Source: Ustilago trichophora
Lineage: Eukaryota > Basidiomycota > Ustilaginomycetes > Ustilaginales > Ustilaginaceae
Reading direction: 5' to 3'
Assembly: GCA_900323505.1 (NCBI GenBank)
Contig: OOIN01000012.1
Span: 496,001 to 560,000 of the forward strand
Length of the DNA stretch: 64,000 bases
The translations under genes were made by a program, and so were the position numbers. Under the pieces are notes generated by a model, which saw nothing but the letters and a program-made list of their open reading frames with translations, ran no database searches and was not told the DNA's origin. Shown here in pieces: positions 18,748 through 28,802 of this stretch; the stretch's first letter is position 1, and each line of letters starts with the position of its first letter.

Positions 18748-21738
18748 TCACAGAGTATCAGTGTCGTCACTGTCACCTCCGAGCTGCTTCTTCTTGTCGT
18801 CTGACTCGAGCTCCTCGGGACTAGCAACGGCGACAGAGATAGCCTCCTCTTCAGCAAGGGAAGATCCTACTTCGGGCTTGCCAAATGCTTTAGCTCGGGG
18901 AGCGGTGGCTGTGACTGGCGTGCTTGGGACGCTTCCTGGAAGAGGCGTGCTCTTGAATCGACTGACACGCGTTCCGGAAGGAGTGTTGCTTCGGCTGACA
19001 TCTCCACTTCCAGTGGCGATGCGTTCCGAGGCAAGAGTGGTGGTACGACCGCGCAAGAGACCTTCGCCAACAATGGCAGTGGCGATGGTGCCGTCCGGTG
19101 CCTGGTGTCGGATCACTATAGGCTTGTTGGCGCGCGGAGCAAGCAGGGCGGCATCCTCGCTACCGCTCAGCGCAGTAGCTGGGCCAGGTGAGACGGGGCG
19201 AGAGCCAGGACGCGAGGACGGTCGCGAAGTGACACCGCTCTCCCGAACAGCGGCAGCGCGGCCCTGCGGCTCGCTCGCGTCGAAGGGGAAATGCACACCC
19301 TCATTCTTGTCTTCAATCTCCTTGATCGTGGGCACTTCTGCGCTGCTTTCGAGGACAGGAGTGGGAGGAACCGAAGCGTTGTCATAAGCAGGTGCGGCAC
19401 TGACATCGGACTCCTTCTGACTGGCACTACGACCAAGCTTGAAGCGGGGCAGAGCGATCTTGGGACTGGTAGGCAGCCTGAGGATCGAACCCGGCAACTG
19501 CATCGTCTCGGCATCACTAGGTGTCTCAACCTTTTTGTCGACCATCTCCTTGTGGCCAGGGCTGGGTGGAGGGCTGAGCTGAGCAAAGTTTTGCTCAACC
19601 TCAGAGTCGTATTCGTCGAGAATCTCTTCGCCAATGAGCTCCTCGAGCACGTCCTCGAGGGTGATGATACCGATGGGCACGTCTCGTTGCGCCATCTCGG
19701 TGGCTACAGCGCCGGCATCAACGTCATCCTCAAGAGCTTCGGGGGGCAAGTCGAGCGAGTTGGACTTGTGCTTGTCGTGATGGTGTCGACGAAGGTGACG
19801 CGACCAGAAACTCGACTTCTTGATGGCCGAGTCGTCGAGCTGCTTCTCCTCGTCAATGTTGCCGAGGTCCTCAATGCGTGCGGCTGTGCCGGATCGAGCC
19901 AGGTTCTGTGTCTTGCGGGGATCGTTCTCATTGCCAATGTCGACAAAAGATCCGGGCGAGAAGCGTCGGGTGCGCGACGAGACAATAGCCAGGTGCGAGC
20001 GACCCTCTTGGAAGACGTTGAGCAGGTTGAGCAGCGGCTCGTCAGCAGGAACGGTGGGCAGAGCATTGATGACCATGTCGCGAACGGGAGTCTCATCCTC
20101 AGGATCGAGAAGGACACATTGCTTGACGAGAAGGGCACCGATGATCTTCTTGCGCTTGATCGTGGTCGTAGTAGTTGCACCACCACCAGTGGCAGTCGAG
20201 TCTTGCGACTCGGCGTTGGCGGCAGACGATTCCTTGTCGGTGGAGACACTGCCTTCGAGAGTGCGCTGATCGTCAATCGAGGTCTTGCTCTGCGTGTTGC
20301 TGGCCTTGCGGCTCAAGGCGCTGAGGAAGCCACCTCGGGTGGGCGTGAGAGTGCCACTGCCTCCGCGAGCGCGGTTGACGGGGATCTCGATCTCTTGGTA
20401 GACGGGAATTCGCGAGTGACCCGAGCTGACAATCTGCTGCAACGTCTCGTAGCCAAGCTTGGAGTCGATCGAGATCATAAAGACGTTGTCGATGGGAGTC
20501 ATGGCCTGTTTGACAACCTTCTCCTGAAGATCGAGGGCACCTCCGACAATGGTGACGGTGTCGTTGTTCAGATCACCTCGGCCAGCGGTAGCAGCGTGCA
20601 TGTTGACGAGCTCCTTGAGTTCGGATCGCCTGTAGACTATACCGTGGTGAGGGCCAAGAGTCCAGTGGAGCACTCGAGAGACTGGATAGGCAATAGGCCA
20701 AAGAATGAGCATGACCACACGTGTGAGAGGAGCCAGCTTGGCACCGATGGCGAGACCGTATCGCGAACAGACCGACTGGGGGATGAGCTCGGCAAAGATG
20801 ACGACGAGAACGATACTGACAATGACAGCCTGGACACCACCGCCGAGCAGAGGATCAGCAATGATGGGGAGCGTCTCGTTGGTAATCATGTTGGCGATGA
20901 GGAGCGTGGTGAGCAGGAGATGGCCATCCTTGCGAATGGGCATGATCTTTTCGGCATACATCTTCTGCTTGGGAGTGCCTTGGAGCGAGAGGACCTGCAG
21001 CTGAGTCTCGTCAAGCGACATGTAGCCTAGGGTGAGACCAGCGAAGAGACCGGAAAGAACAACGAGAATGGGGATCAAGAGACCATAGACGGCCTTTTGC
21101 CATTGTTCGAGCTCCTTCTCTTTGCAGGCACCCTCGCCTGCGCTGGACGTTGCACGCTTCCAGAAGCGCAAGCCCGAAGAGCTGGAGGCAGCCTCGGGAG
21201 TGGCCTCGTCGAGGGTGGATCGTCGCTGGATGGACAGGCGCTTGTAGAGCTCATCCAGGAACGCCCGAGCCTCGGGGGCATCGCCATGCTTGACGTCGCG
21301 GGTTTCATCTTGGATCCATCGGAAGATGTCACCGTGGGAAGGGAAGGTAAAGTCAACATGATAGGGTCGGGCGGCGTCGTTGTCGCCGTGGCCCTGCTGA
21401 GTAGAGGCTATGAGTCGATCATCGTGGGCTATGTCTGAGAACGCGAAGAGCGAGCTAGGACCGTCGATACTGGCACGCGGCTGACTGACGTCGGTGGGAA
21501 GAACAGAAGCTTGAACGGGAAGTGCGCCGAAAGCTACGAAGAGAGCAAGACTGCAAAGAAGAACGAGGACGAGTTTGAAAGACGATCGAAGTCGAGGTGC
21601 AGTTGAAGAGGGGGATGCGGAACGGGTTCGCGATTGGCGGCGGTTGGTAAAGCAGGCGGACCAGGTGCTGCTGTAAGACCGGGGGTTTAAGGCTCTACAA
21701 TCATCAAGATCAGGGCTGTCATTTATAGGACACTCCAT
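18748..21738 (-). CDS. MAM3: CNNM/Mam3-type membrane protein with DUF21 and CBS domains
   Basis: Likely a vacuolar or endomembrane metal-homeostasis protein of the CNNM/ACDP family (yeast Mam3). The frame opens with GTG at 21816; the first ATG is at 21738 (MECPINDSPD), giving 996 residues. In order: an N-terminal hydrophobic segment (LVLVLLCSLALFVAFGALPVQ), which may be a signal peptide or anchor; a Ser-rich luminal region; a DUF21 domain of about four membrane segments starting near residue 212 with GLFAGLTLGYMSLDE; and a CBS pair starting near 411 with AMTPIDNVFMISID and SGHSRIPVYQE. The second CBS is interrupted by a Ser/Thr-rich insert before GVLLVKQ-like sequence (IIGALLVKQCVLLDP). A long acidic and S/T/P-rich cytoplasmic tail follows the CBS region. 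The transport role is family-based. Confidence 0.9.
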   Translation of the reverse strand: MECPINDSPDLDDCRALNPRSYSSTWSACFTNRRQSRTRSASPSSTAPRLRSSFKLVLVLLCSLALFVAFGALPVQASVLPTDVSQPRASIDGPSSLFAFSDIAHDDRLIASTQQGHGDNDAARPYHVDFTFPSHGDIFRWIQDETRDVKHGDAPEARAFLDELYKRLSIQRRSTLDEATPEAASSSSGLRFWKRATSSAGEGACKEKELEQWQKAVYGLLIPILVVLSGLFAGLTLGYMSLDETQLQVLSLQGTPKQKMYAEKIMPIRKDGHLLLTTLLIANMITNETLPIIADPLLGGGVQAVIVSIVLVVIFAELIPQSVCSRYGLAIGAKLAPLTRVVMLILWPIAYPVSRVLHWTLGPHHGIVYRRSELKELVNMHAATAGRGDLNNDTVTIVGGALDLQEKVVKQAMTPIDNVFMISIDSKLGYETLQQIVSSGHSRIPVYQEIEIPVNRARGGSGTLTPTRGGFLSALSRKASNTQSKTSIDDQRTLEGSVSTDKESSAANAESQDSTATGGGATTTTTIKRKKIIGALLVKQCVLLDPEDETPVRDMVINALPTVPADEPLLNLLNVFQEGRSHLAIVSSRTRRFSPGSFVDIGNENDPRKTQNLARSGTAARIEDLGNIDEEKQLDDSAIKKSSFWSRHLRRHHHDKHKSNSLDLPPEALEDDVDAGAVATEMAQRDVPIGIITLEDVLEELIGEEILDEYDSEVEQNFAQLSPPPSPGHKEMVDKKVETPSDAETMQLPGSILRLPTSPKIALPRFKLGRSASQKESDVSAAPAYDNASVPPTPVLESSAEVPTIKEIEDKNEGVHFPFDASEPQGRAAAVRESGVTSRPSSRPGSRPVSPGPATALSGSEDAALLAPRANKPIVIRHQAPDGTIATAIVGEGLLRGRTTTLASERIATGSGDVSRSNTPSGTRVSRFKSTPLPGSVPSTPVTATAPRAKAFGKPEVGSSLAEEEAISVAVASPEELESDDKKKQLGGDSDDTDTL

Positions 21739-23420
21739 TCGTTGTAAAAGAGTAGAGACGAGTGTAGATGACGATCCAAAGTGGTTTACTCGGTCGTCAA
21801 GAGTGGAAAGAGTCACGGATGATGAGTCGGTGACGCTGTGAATAGTCGTGTGCTTTGTTGGTGTTGATTAGCAGGTAGTCAAAGAAAAACAGACGAGTGC
21901 CAAGAGGTATGGTGAAGAAGTGGAGAAGCGGAAAGGCTTGGCACAGGTGCTGAGTATATATGGCGAGCAACTGGAACTCGAGAGAGTGCGCGCGCAGCAG
22001 GGTGGCAGTGTGTGAATGAGAGAGAGAGAGCAGAGGCCGCCTATCGAGAACGCGAGAGAAAGCGGCGACTGAAGAGAGGGAGCGAGCGACACACGAATGG
22101 GAAAAACAGAGTCCCTGCAGCGGTGGTGTGGAGCTGCGCAGTCGAGGCTGTGTGTGTGATGTGTGCCAAATGGGTGGTGGGCCACTCAAGCTGTCATGCG
22201 GGTTGCTGCGCGCAAAAAGCCTTGTCTGTCTCTGAGAGCCTCGACTGTTCAGTTCAGAGCGAGCGAATTTCGGTTGTGACTGCTCCTTAGGCTCGGACCG
22301 CAGGTCTTCCGATTCAAATGGCTTGCCTAACGCCGGTCCCAACCGCGGCGAGTACTGTACTGTACAGTACTGTACAGAACGCGTGCTAATTAGTCCCATC
22401 GGGCACTTGAACAGTCTTGGCCTCCACAAATCACAACAAGTCAAGTCGAGAGTGTCTGGCGAGTTGGGCTTGGGCAGCGATCCTTTCCGACATAACCTTG
22501 GCACCGCAGACTCAAGCTTACGCTCCATTCAGCGATCTTACTACAAATGAGCGAGGCTGTCAGCAGAGACTGAGAGCTTAAATTGGCTTGGCTTGCTCTT
22601 GCTTGACCCATCCAAGGGGCAGGCTTTGAATTTACGTTTGCGCTGGATGCTGTGTGACGAGCTGGTTCTGGTTGGGCTTGGCTGTGCAAGAGTCAAATCA
22701 TTCTTCCAAAAATGTGCTTGTTGAGAAATGCTATGCTGCGCTGTGCTGTGCTATGCCGATCTCTCACCCAACGGATTGTGCGTCTTCAAGCCAACCCTAA
22801 CCTACCGAATGTAGCCTGAAACCGACTCAAAATGGCGAAAAAAAGGCGCTTGAGCTAAACCTAACTAGCGTCTAGTGCCAACAGAAATGGCCGAGTTTCG
22901 TCAAAGACTCGGCTTGACTTCGACTCTTTCGTTACACGTTGACCCTTTGCGAGCTTCCATTCGTCGATGACGACACGCTGTTTCAATCCAAACTCACCAA
23001 CCACCCTCTCCTCTCTTCCGATTGCTCTTGTGCTTTCTCAGCAGCAACAAGGCCGAAAAGGACGGCAGATCTCTAGTCTCAACAATACAGATCTTCTCCC
23101 CCGTCCAAAAAGAAACTCATGGGTTGGGTCGTGTGACCTTGACCCAAGGCCGTACAATCGACATGCAACTTTATCCCGATCTAACAGTTTTCCGTTCCTC
23201 GACTCACCATGCTGCTGTCTTCGATCCCACGGCCTCGAGGACTTTGCCCTTCCGATCGTCACTAGTGAGCGATGGGGGACAAGCGCTATGGAAACACAGC
23301 ATACAGATCTACTATATTTGTCCTGCTCGAGTCAGACCAATTCTTTAGTCTGCTTTTGATCACGCCAGCTTTCGAATGTGCCTTTGGATGATGTTTGTTT
23401 TGCTTCCCTTGATCGTACAT
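21739..23420. other. 1.7-kb intergenic region with palindromic motif cluster
   Basis: It holds the promoter of the MAM3-like gene (a TATA-like stretch at about 21955-21961 on the minus strand, a GA-rich tract at 22017-22085) and the 3' flank of the small unknown gene. A 26-base tandem palindrome lies at 22352-22377. ORFs at 22967-23359 and 23022-23348 overlap each other in two frames, and neither resembles a protein family. No RNA gene was recognised. Confidence 0.5.
22352..22377. promoter_or_regulatory. tandem GTACTGTAC/GTACAG palindrome
   Basis: Two overlapping dyads: TACTGTACTGTACAG directly followed by TACTGTACAG. It is about 615 bases upstream of the MAM3-like ATG, and is the longest copy of a motif that recurs in intergenic DNA of this window. 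Confidence 0.45.
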
Positions 23421-23966
23421 TTAGCGGCTTGCGCCTGTAGTTGTCGCGGTTGATGCCTTCAGCAAGTCGGTTGCGAATCTTTCGTTGACTGTCTCTGTTT
23501 CAGTTGGGCGTGTCGAATAGAGCTGATGTGTTAGCAGACGTCAACCTTGATGATGTAAAGCCAGGACGCAGAGACTGAGACTTACTCTTGTTTGGACCCC
23601 AGGCAGAGCCGCCAGCGCCTGGTGCGGCTTTGTACACCTCTGGCCTCTCTGTAAGGAACAAACCAAGGCATAACGAACTCGTTGATCAGTAAGTGAATCT
23701 GGCAAGCAAAGCTCCTTTTCGCCCTATCGAAGAATGCACTTACGAGCTTCAGCGACCCTCTTGTCAGTCGTGGCCGAGTTGACATTCTTCCATCGGGTCT
23801 GCATCCATGTCTCGGCATCGTTGGCATCGAATCCATTGTTCCCCAGGGCGCCAGTGGTGGAGCTCTTCTTCGCGGCCGCATCAGAGCCTTTGGCGCTGTT
23901 GGCTTTTGCGCCAAGGTCGGCACCTGAGATGGCTGCTGCTGCGATGGCGGCTGATGTTGACTGCAT
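23421..23966 (-). CDS. small protein of unknown function, 3 exons
   Basis: Not recognised. Exons on the minus strand are 23966-23744, 23648-23586 and 23494-23421, joined through two introns (95 and 91 nt, both GTAAG...CAG) into a 119-residue frame. The ATG at 23966 begins MQSTSAAIAAAA. The N-terminal 45 residues are A/S/G/K-rich. The middle has a tryptophan-containing helix-like stretch (DAETWMQTRWKNV), and the C-terminal half reads RPEVYKAAPGAGGSAWGP followed by a short helical end (TVNERFATDLLKA). Support comes from two canonical splice pairs preserving frame and from protein-like composition after splicing. An acceptor-like TTTACAG about 13 bases upstream of the ATG hints at a 5' UTR intron. 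No signal peptide or membrane segment was seen. Confidence 0.65.
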
Positions 23967-24374
23967 CTTGCACGGTGGCTGTAAAGTAAGTGCCTGCGTC
24001 GGGATCGAGTTAGTGGCGAAGTGTGATCAGGAAGGAATGAGGTTCACGATTCAGGGTCAAATTTTGCAGCGTTGGTCCGTGACCGCGTTTTGACACCGGA
24101 AAATGCGTCTCAGGGTCCTCACAACAGCAACGCAACTCGTGATTTGAAAATGGCAGACTCAACACAACAGTGCATCACACTCTATCAGAGCGGAGCAGCA
24201 GAGCCAGTCGGATCAAACCAGTCCGGGAAACACAAAGCTGAGTTCGAGTCTGCATTTATGGTTCAACAGAAAGTTGAGAGATGAGTGTAGTACTGGCACA
24301 GAGATCTGCCATTGGTACGGGCAAGCCAAAACAAAAGACCACGTTCAGAGGGTATCGGTGGTCTCATCCTCATT
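23967..24374. other. promoter of the small gene and 3' flank of ARL1
   Basis: About 400 bases between two minus-strand genes; no further gene seen. The minus strand carries TTTACAG just upstream of the small gene's ATG, a possible 5' UTR splice acceptor. Confidence 0.45.
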
Positions 24375-25117
24375 TTACTTGGATTGAAGCGTATTGACGA
24401 GCCTATCATGATGCACAAGAGGGGGAGAGACATGTCAGCATTCCGCCTTGCAGCTCAGTGGCATTCTACCACACAAGGCGCGTGCACTTACCAGTCGAGA
24501 CCTTCTTCCAGGCCCTCGCCTTTTGTCGCGCAACACTTGTGTATCGACCATTGGCGATCCTTGAGCTCGCTCAACCCAAGCTTCTCGCTGACCTGGCCTT
24601 CGTCGAGCGCACCTGGCAGATCTTGCTTGTTGGCAAATACGAGCAGCTTCGAGTCCTTGAGTTCTTCTTCTGAGAGCATGGCTAGCAATTCTGCTTTTGC
24701 TGTACCCAGTCGCTCTGTATCCGACGCGTCAATCACATAGATGATGGCTGCGGTGTTGGCGTAGTAGCATCTCCAGTATGGACTGTGGCGGTAGCGCGGG
24801 GAATAATTACTGTGTGAGTATAGAAGCCCTACCCATAAAAGCCCTGATCGATACACCACAGAGAGTGTCTGGCGATGTACTTACCGAATTGATGTTTGTC
24901 CGCCAAGATCCCATACTTGAAACTTGATGTTCTTGTACGTTACCGTCTCTACGTTGAATCCGATGGTAGGAATCGTGGAGACAACTTCCCCGATTTGCAG
25001 CCTATATAAGATGGTGGTTTTACCAGCACTGTCGAGACCCAACATGAGTATTCTGACCTCTTCATTCTTGTTCCAAAAGGCAAGCTTAGAAAACATAGAC
25101 GAGAATGTGACACCCAT
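24375..25117 (-). CDS. ARL1: ARF-like GTPase Arl1, 3 exons
   Basis: A Golgi-associated small GTPase that recruits GRIP-domain golgins. Exons on the minus strand are 25117-24885, 24782-24492 and 24402-24375 (introns 102 and 89 nt, GTAAGT donors), giving 183 residues, the usual Arl1 size. An N-terminal glycine after Met ([14 protein letters not shown]) fits myristoylation. The G motifs are all present: P-loop GLDSAGKTT, switch [11 protein letters not shown], switch [19 protein letters not shown] spanning the first splice junction, NKQD, and CATKGEG. The last exon supplies the short end WLVNTLQSK. Switch II GGQTSIRPYWR and the surrounding sequence favour Arl1 over Arf1 (which has GGQDKIRPLWR). 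Confidence 0.96.
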
Positions 25118-26101
25118 CTTGACGATATGAGCACCGCTACCTGCTTGTGGTCCGCTTGTCTAGCTCCTTGTTCTAACGTGGATGGTGGCTGTCGCTTCGA
25201 CTTTTGGTAGGAGCTTGATCGGATCTGTGAGCGAATTTGGCTCAGGAATGCGCTCCTTTGATCCTGCCAAGCCTGTTGCTGGCTGCAGTAGGACGGTAAT
25301 GGAACGTGCGTGCGCAATCTCCTTCGGCCGCAAACAGTATCTGTTTCTATGTGTCCTACCTAGCTCTCGAGACCAAGGGAGAGGAAGCCCTGTTTGTCGT
25401 TGCCCTCGATCGAAGTCCGTTCTATTTGATTGCTGCTTGATGAAGTTGGCGTCCGGCTTGTAGGAAACGCGGTAGCTCCAAGGGTCGAACGATGCTAGGA
25501 TTGTCAGCGGGAGGTGCAAGAGGTGTTGACAAAAGAAAGTCAAGCCTTGCGAAGGCCTCAGTGTTGGAATGAACCCACGGAATGAGTTTTCCGTCATGCA
25601 CAGCGCTTGCAGAGGGATGCATCATGTCCTGAGCGCAATTCAACTCCTTCTTCGTGGCAGGCTGTCGAGTTGAATCGCGTTGGAGACGCTCTCTGTGAGA
25701 GTGGAGCTAAAATCCGACCAGAAATGAAAATCTCGATTGGTACCAAGCCCGATTTGGTGAGATTCACGTGAGGCTGCAATTCGCGCTTTCTTGCAGGATG
25801 TGCACTTACGAAGATTCAAGCTTTCATAGCTTTCTCTCCACACCATCCAACGTCCGACGTTGACGCCTCTCACACCCATCCATCCAGCGAACGACGACCG
25901 AAACTCCCACGCATAGGGAAGACACGCGCATTCGGCCAATCATCATCATCCACACTTGGACCGTACAGCTTCTCCACGCTTCCACATAACCACCGAATCA
26001 GGATCCTCATCCACGCGCGAAGCACAAGACGAGCCGCAGCCAATCTCAACAGCATCTCGTACCAGCTTCGAGATCGAACTTAAGCATACAACATAAACAC
26101 A
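25118..26101. promoter_or_regulatory. divergent promoter region between ARL1 and SmE
   Basis: Nearly 1 kb with no convincing gene. The minus-strand ORFs near 25594-26055 have stop-rich alternatives and no family resemblance. The 250 bases before the SmE ATG are C-rich on the plus strand, like other leaders in this window. Confidence 0.5.
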
Positions 26102-26584
26102 ATGTCAGGAAGAAGCAAAGTATCGGTCCAACCGATCAACATCATCTTCCGTCACTTGCAACAGCAGACAAGAGTCTCGCTCTGGCTCTATGACAATGTC
26201 GACTTCCGGATCGAGGGCAAGATCATCGTAGGTGTCACGCCGCAACTCAATCTGCTGTCATGAGACGCCATATCACTAATGGTGTATCTCTTTCTCTCTA
26301 ACCTTTTTATTTGGCACAACAACAGGGATTCGATGAGTTCATGAACGTAACATTGGCGGATGCAGAGGAGGTTTGGGTGAAGAAGGACAACAAGCGCGTA
26401 GAGCTCGGCCGTATCTTGTTGAAAGGCGACAACATCGTAAGTTAGACACTTGCCCTCCTTTGCCGTCTCATGTCATAGGAAGACTTCTTGTCGTGTCCTC
26501 CGTACGAGCTGCGACTGACAGGCCTTTTACATTCCCGCTTCTCACCTATCAATTGGACAGACACTCATTCAACCAGCAAAGTAA
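26102..26584 (+). CDS. SME1: small nuclear ribonucleoprotein Sm E, 3 exons
   Basis: A core Sm-ring protein of spliceosomal U1, U2, U4 and U5 snRNPs. Exons are 26102-26227, 26326-26436 and 26561-26584, all joined in phase 0, giving 86 residues, typical for SmE. The first donor is GTAGGT and the second GTAAGT; both acceptors end in CAG. Sm1 motif residues appear in [28 protein letters not shown], where the first junction falls between KII and GFDE. Sm2 is [14 protein letters not shown]. The gene was not visible as one ORF because it is split into short exons; the first exon is too short to stand out. Convergent with VPS29. Confidence 0.96.
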
Positions 26585-26868
26585 CTCGATCGACAATCTC
26601 GTCGCTCGGCTCAACATCTGCTCACTTGCTACTGCTCCACGGCATGTCCGTTCTGAACCCCCATCACATTGTACTTGTACTTTTGCAAGAGGATCGTTTC
26701 AACGGTTCTCGCACTTTCGAAACATGCAAACCTCACACGCTATCTGTGCCCTGTATCGGTCTTGACTGCGGAGAGAGGAGCCCTCATGGGCAAGTATGCT
26801 GGTATCCTATGCATTCGATGCATTCGATGAATGTGACAGAAATTTAGAGTGCTGGGGAAACGGGCTGC

Positions 26869-27864
26869 TCATCGACCGCCATACTGGCCATAGCCTGAGC
26901 CTGCAGCGCCAACTGCAGCGGTAGTTCCGGATGCACCGCGCTGCATGGCCAGAGTATTACTGTCGAGATTCTTTCGGTACTCGATTTTCTCTACCTTGAC
27001 GTCTCCGTCGATGAGCTGGTAGACGTATGTGACGACTACGGCGCCCTGAATGTCGAGCACTGTACATTGGAATGTCGAGAGGATAACATGAGACATGTGT
27101 ATTGGTCAGTCAATCGAAACTTGCTGTTGGTGAAGCACCTGGCGCGGGTGTGACTTACGAGCAAAGCTGGGTACAGGTCCTGGTGCCTCCTTGGCCTCTT
27201 CCTCTTCCTCCTCATCTTCACCATTTTTGCTTGCTTCTGCGTCCCTTTTAGAATTCGAAGCCTTGTCCTTTGCTGCATCATCAAGCTTCTTGCTGTCTGA
27301 CGCCTTTGCGTTCCTCTTTGCTTTCGCATCCTCAACCTTCTTGTCACCCTTCTTGTCCGCAGCAGCGGCGTCCTCCTTGGCCTTGGCAGCCGCCTTCTCT
27401 GCTAGGGCAGCTACGGACGCAGGATCTCGGAGAGGCCATGTGGGATGCCATGCACCTGTGGCACTACCAGGGTTGACAAAGAAGCGACCTTCGAGCTCGA
27501 ACGCCTCGAAACGATGTGTATGTCCGGTCAGCAGAATATCAACATCCATAGCCCTAGCGACAGCCGCTAACGATTGTGTGTCACCAGCCGGTACAACTTG
27601 ATGACCATGGAGCACGCCGATGCGGAGTGGTGGATGATTGAGGATCAGACTTGATGGAAAGTGTGGGTTGTCGTCATAGTCGCCCTTGACGAGGTGAACG
27701 TCTCCAGCAATGGTGCGGAGATAGTGGAGGTAGTCGGTGTTACAGACGTTGCCGGTACAGATGATCTGTTGAATCTTGCCTGGGACGAGCAGCTTCTTGA
27801 ACTTGGCTGGAAGATCGTGTGCGCGGAAGGGGATGTGAAGGTCACCAATGACGAGGACCAACAT
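26869..27864 (-). CDS. VPS29: retromer subunit Vps29 with charged insert, 2 exons
   Basis: A metallophosphoesterase-fold scaffold of the retromer complex (endosome-to-Golgi retrieval). Exons on the minus strand are 27864-27159 and 27059-26869 (intron 100 nt, GTAAGT...TACAG, phase 1), giving 298 residues. The N-terminus [32 protein letters not shown] is nearly diagnostic. [10 protein letters not shown] and [12 protein letters not shown] follow, then after the junction [16 protein letters not shown] and [10 protein letters not shown]. Between PGSATGAW and PSFA lies an insert of about 80 residues rich in K, A, D and E. The vertebrate protein lacks it; yeast Vps29 also has extra sequence. A glycine-rich tail ends the protein. 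Only acceptor 27060 restores the conserved PSFxLLDIQ join. Confidence 0.95.
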
Positions 27865-28802
27865 GACGAGCTAGCTCCGCCCGTAGGTCTCAACACGGCT
27901 GGAACACGGGCAATGAGCCTGGAAACTCTTAGTGCCGCAGGTGATATAGAAGGATGGGTGGACAGCGAACCAAGAAGCTGTGCTGGTAATGTATGTGATC
28001 ACGAAGTTGTGATTGTATGGCAAGGGTTGGCTATGCGAGCTTCTCGAACGCAGCACCATCATGTGGAGCTCTACAACACGCAAGGGCCAACATAGCTCGT
28101 TTCAAAGCAAGTCGGCCCCTTTCGTGCTGATATGAATCGGGTGACCAATGTGCCTGGAATCGGCGACACAGCACAAATAGAGAGACAGGCTCACGCGAAG
28201 AGATTTTTTAGAAGGCGCGGCGCGCGACCCTTGCTTGGTTGGCGCACTAAGAACTGGTGGCAGCTGAGCGCGTGTTGGGAAGGGTCCTTTTTCATTCAAA
28301 AGAGAGTGTGTGTGGGCAGCAGCGCGCATCAGCAGAGTCGAGAAGGACAAAAGACAAACCGAGCCAACACTCGTGTGCGGGGCTGCAAGTCAAAATCAAG
28401 AGCCAAAGACAAAGGCCAACCGGCGTTTTTGGAATCTCGTCTTGTACTGTACTGTAACTGCTACACAGTCTCTTGCATCGGAAGACCCGAACCACCACCA
28501 CACACTCATCCCTCTTCGACTGCTCCGTCGACGCTTGACTCAGCCATACCACAACAGAAAGCGGGCTTGCGACTCTCTCGGAAAGCTTGCCCGCACTCTC
28601 TTGGTCAGTGACGCTTGATACAGTACAGCAGCGTCGACTGCGCTTTTGCACAACTCGGCCACATTTGTGATCTGCTTTCTTTCCCAGCCTCGAACTCGAT
28701 TCCTCCCATATTGATGAAGCCCGGCACATCTTGTTAGAGACGCTTTTGTCTCTTCACGGGCACCCTTTGCTCTCTCTCTTCCTCTCCATCAACAGAGTCG
28801 AA
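27865..28802. promoter_or_regulatory. divergent promoter region between VPS29 and SET1
   Basis: About 940 bases. It contains ACTGTACTGTA-type motifs at 28443-28456 and 28619-28628, about 360 and 184 bases upstream of the SET1 ATG. No coding ORF is supported. The SET1 frame continues upstream to 28731 but has no ATG before 28803. Confidence 0.5.

Noticed and set aside
19291..21030. 579-codon plus-strand frame opposite the MAM3-like gene
   Set aside because: It is antisense to a well-supported CBS/DUF21 gene; the translation is D/V/G/R-rich and typical of the complementary strand.
22790..22870. CCCTAACC / AAACCTAAC telomere-like words
   Set aside because: Only single, scattered copies occur; there is no tandem array and the flanks are ordinary intergenic DNA, so no interstitial telomere tract is supported.
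22967..23359. 130-codon ATG ORF upstream of the small unknown gene
   Set aside because: It is overlapped by another frame of similar length with equally poor protein character. No domain, splice or codon evidence supports either.
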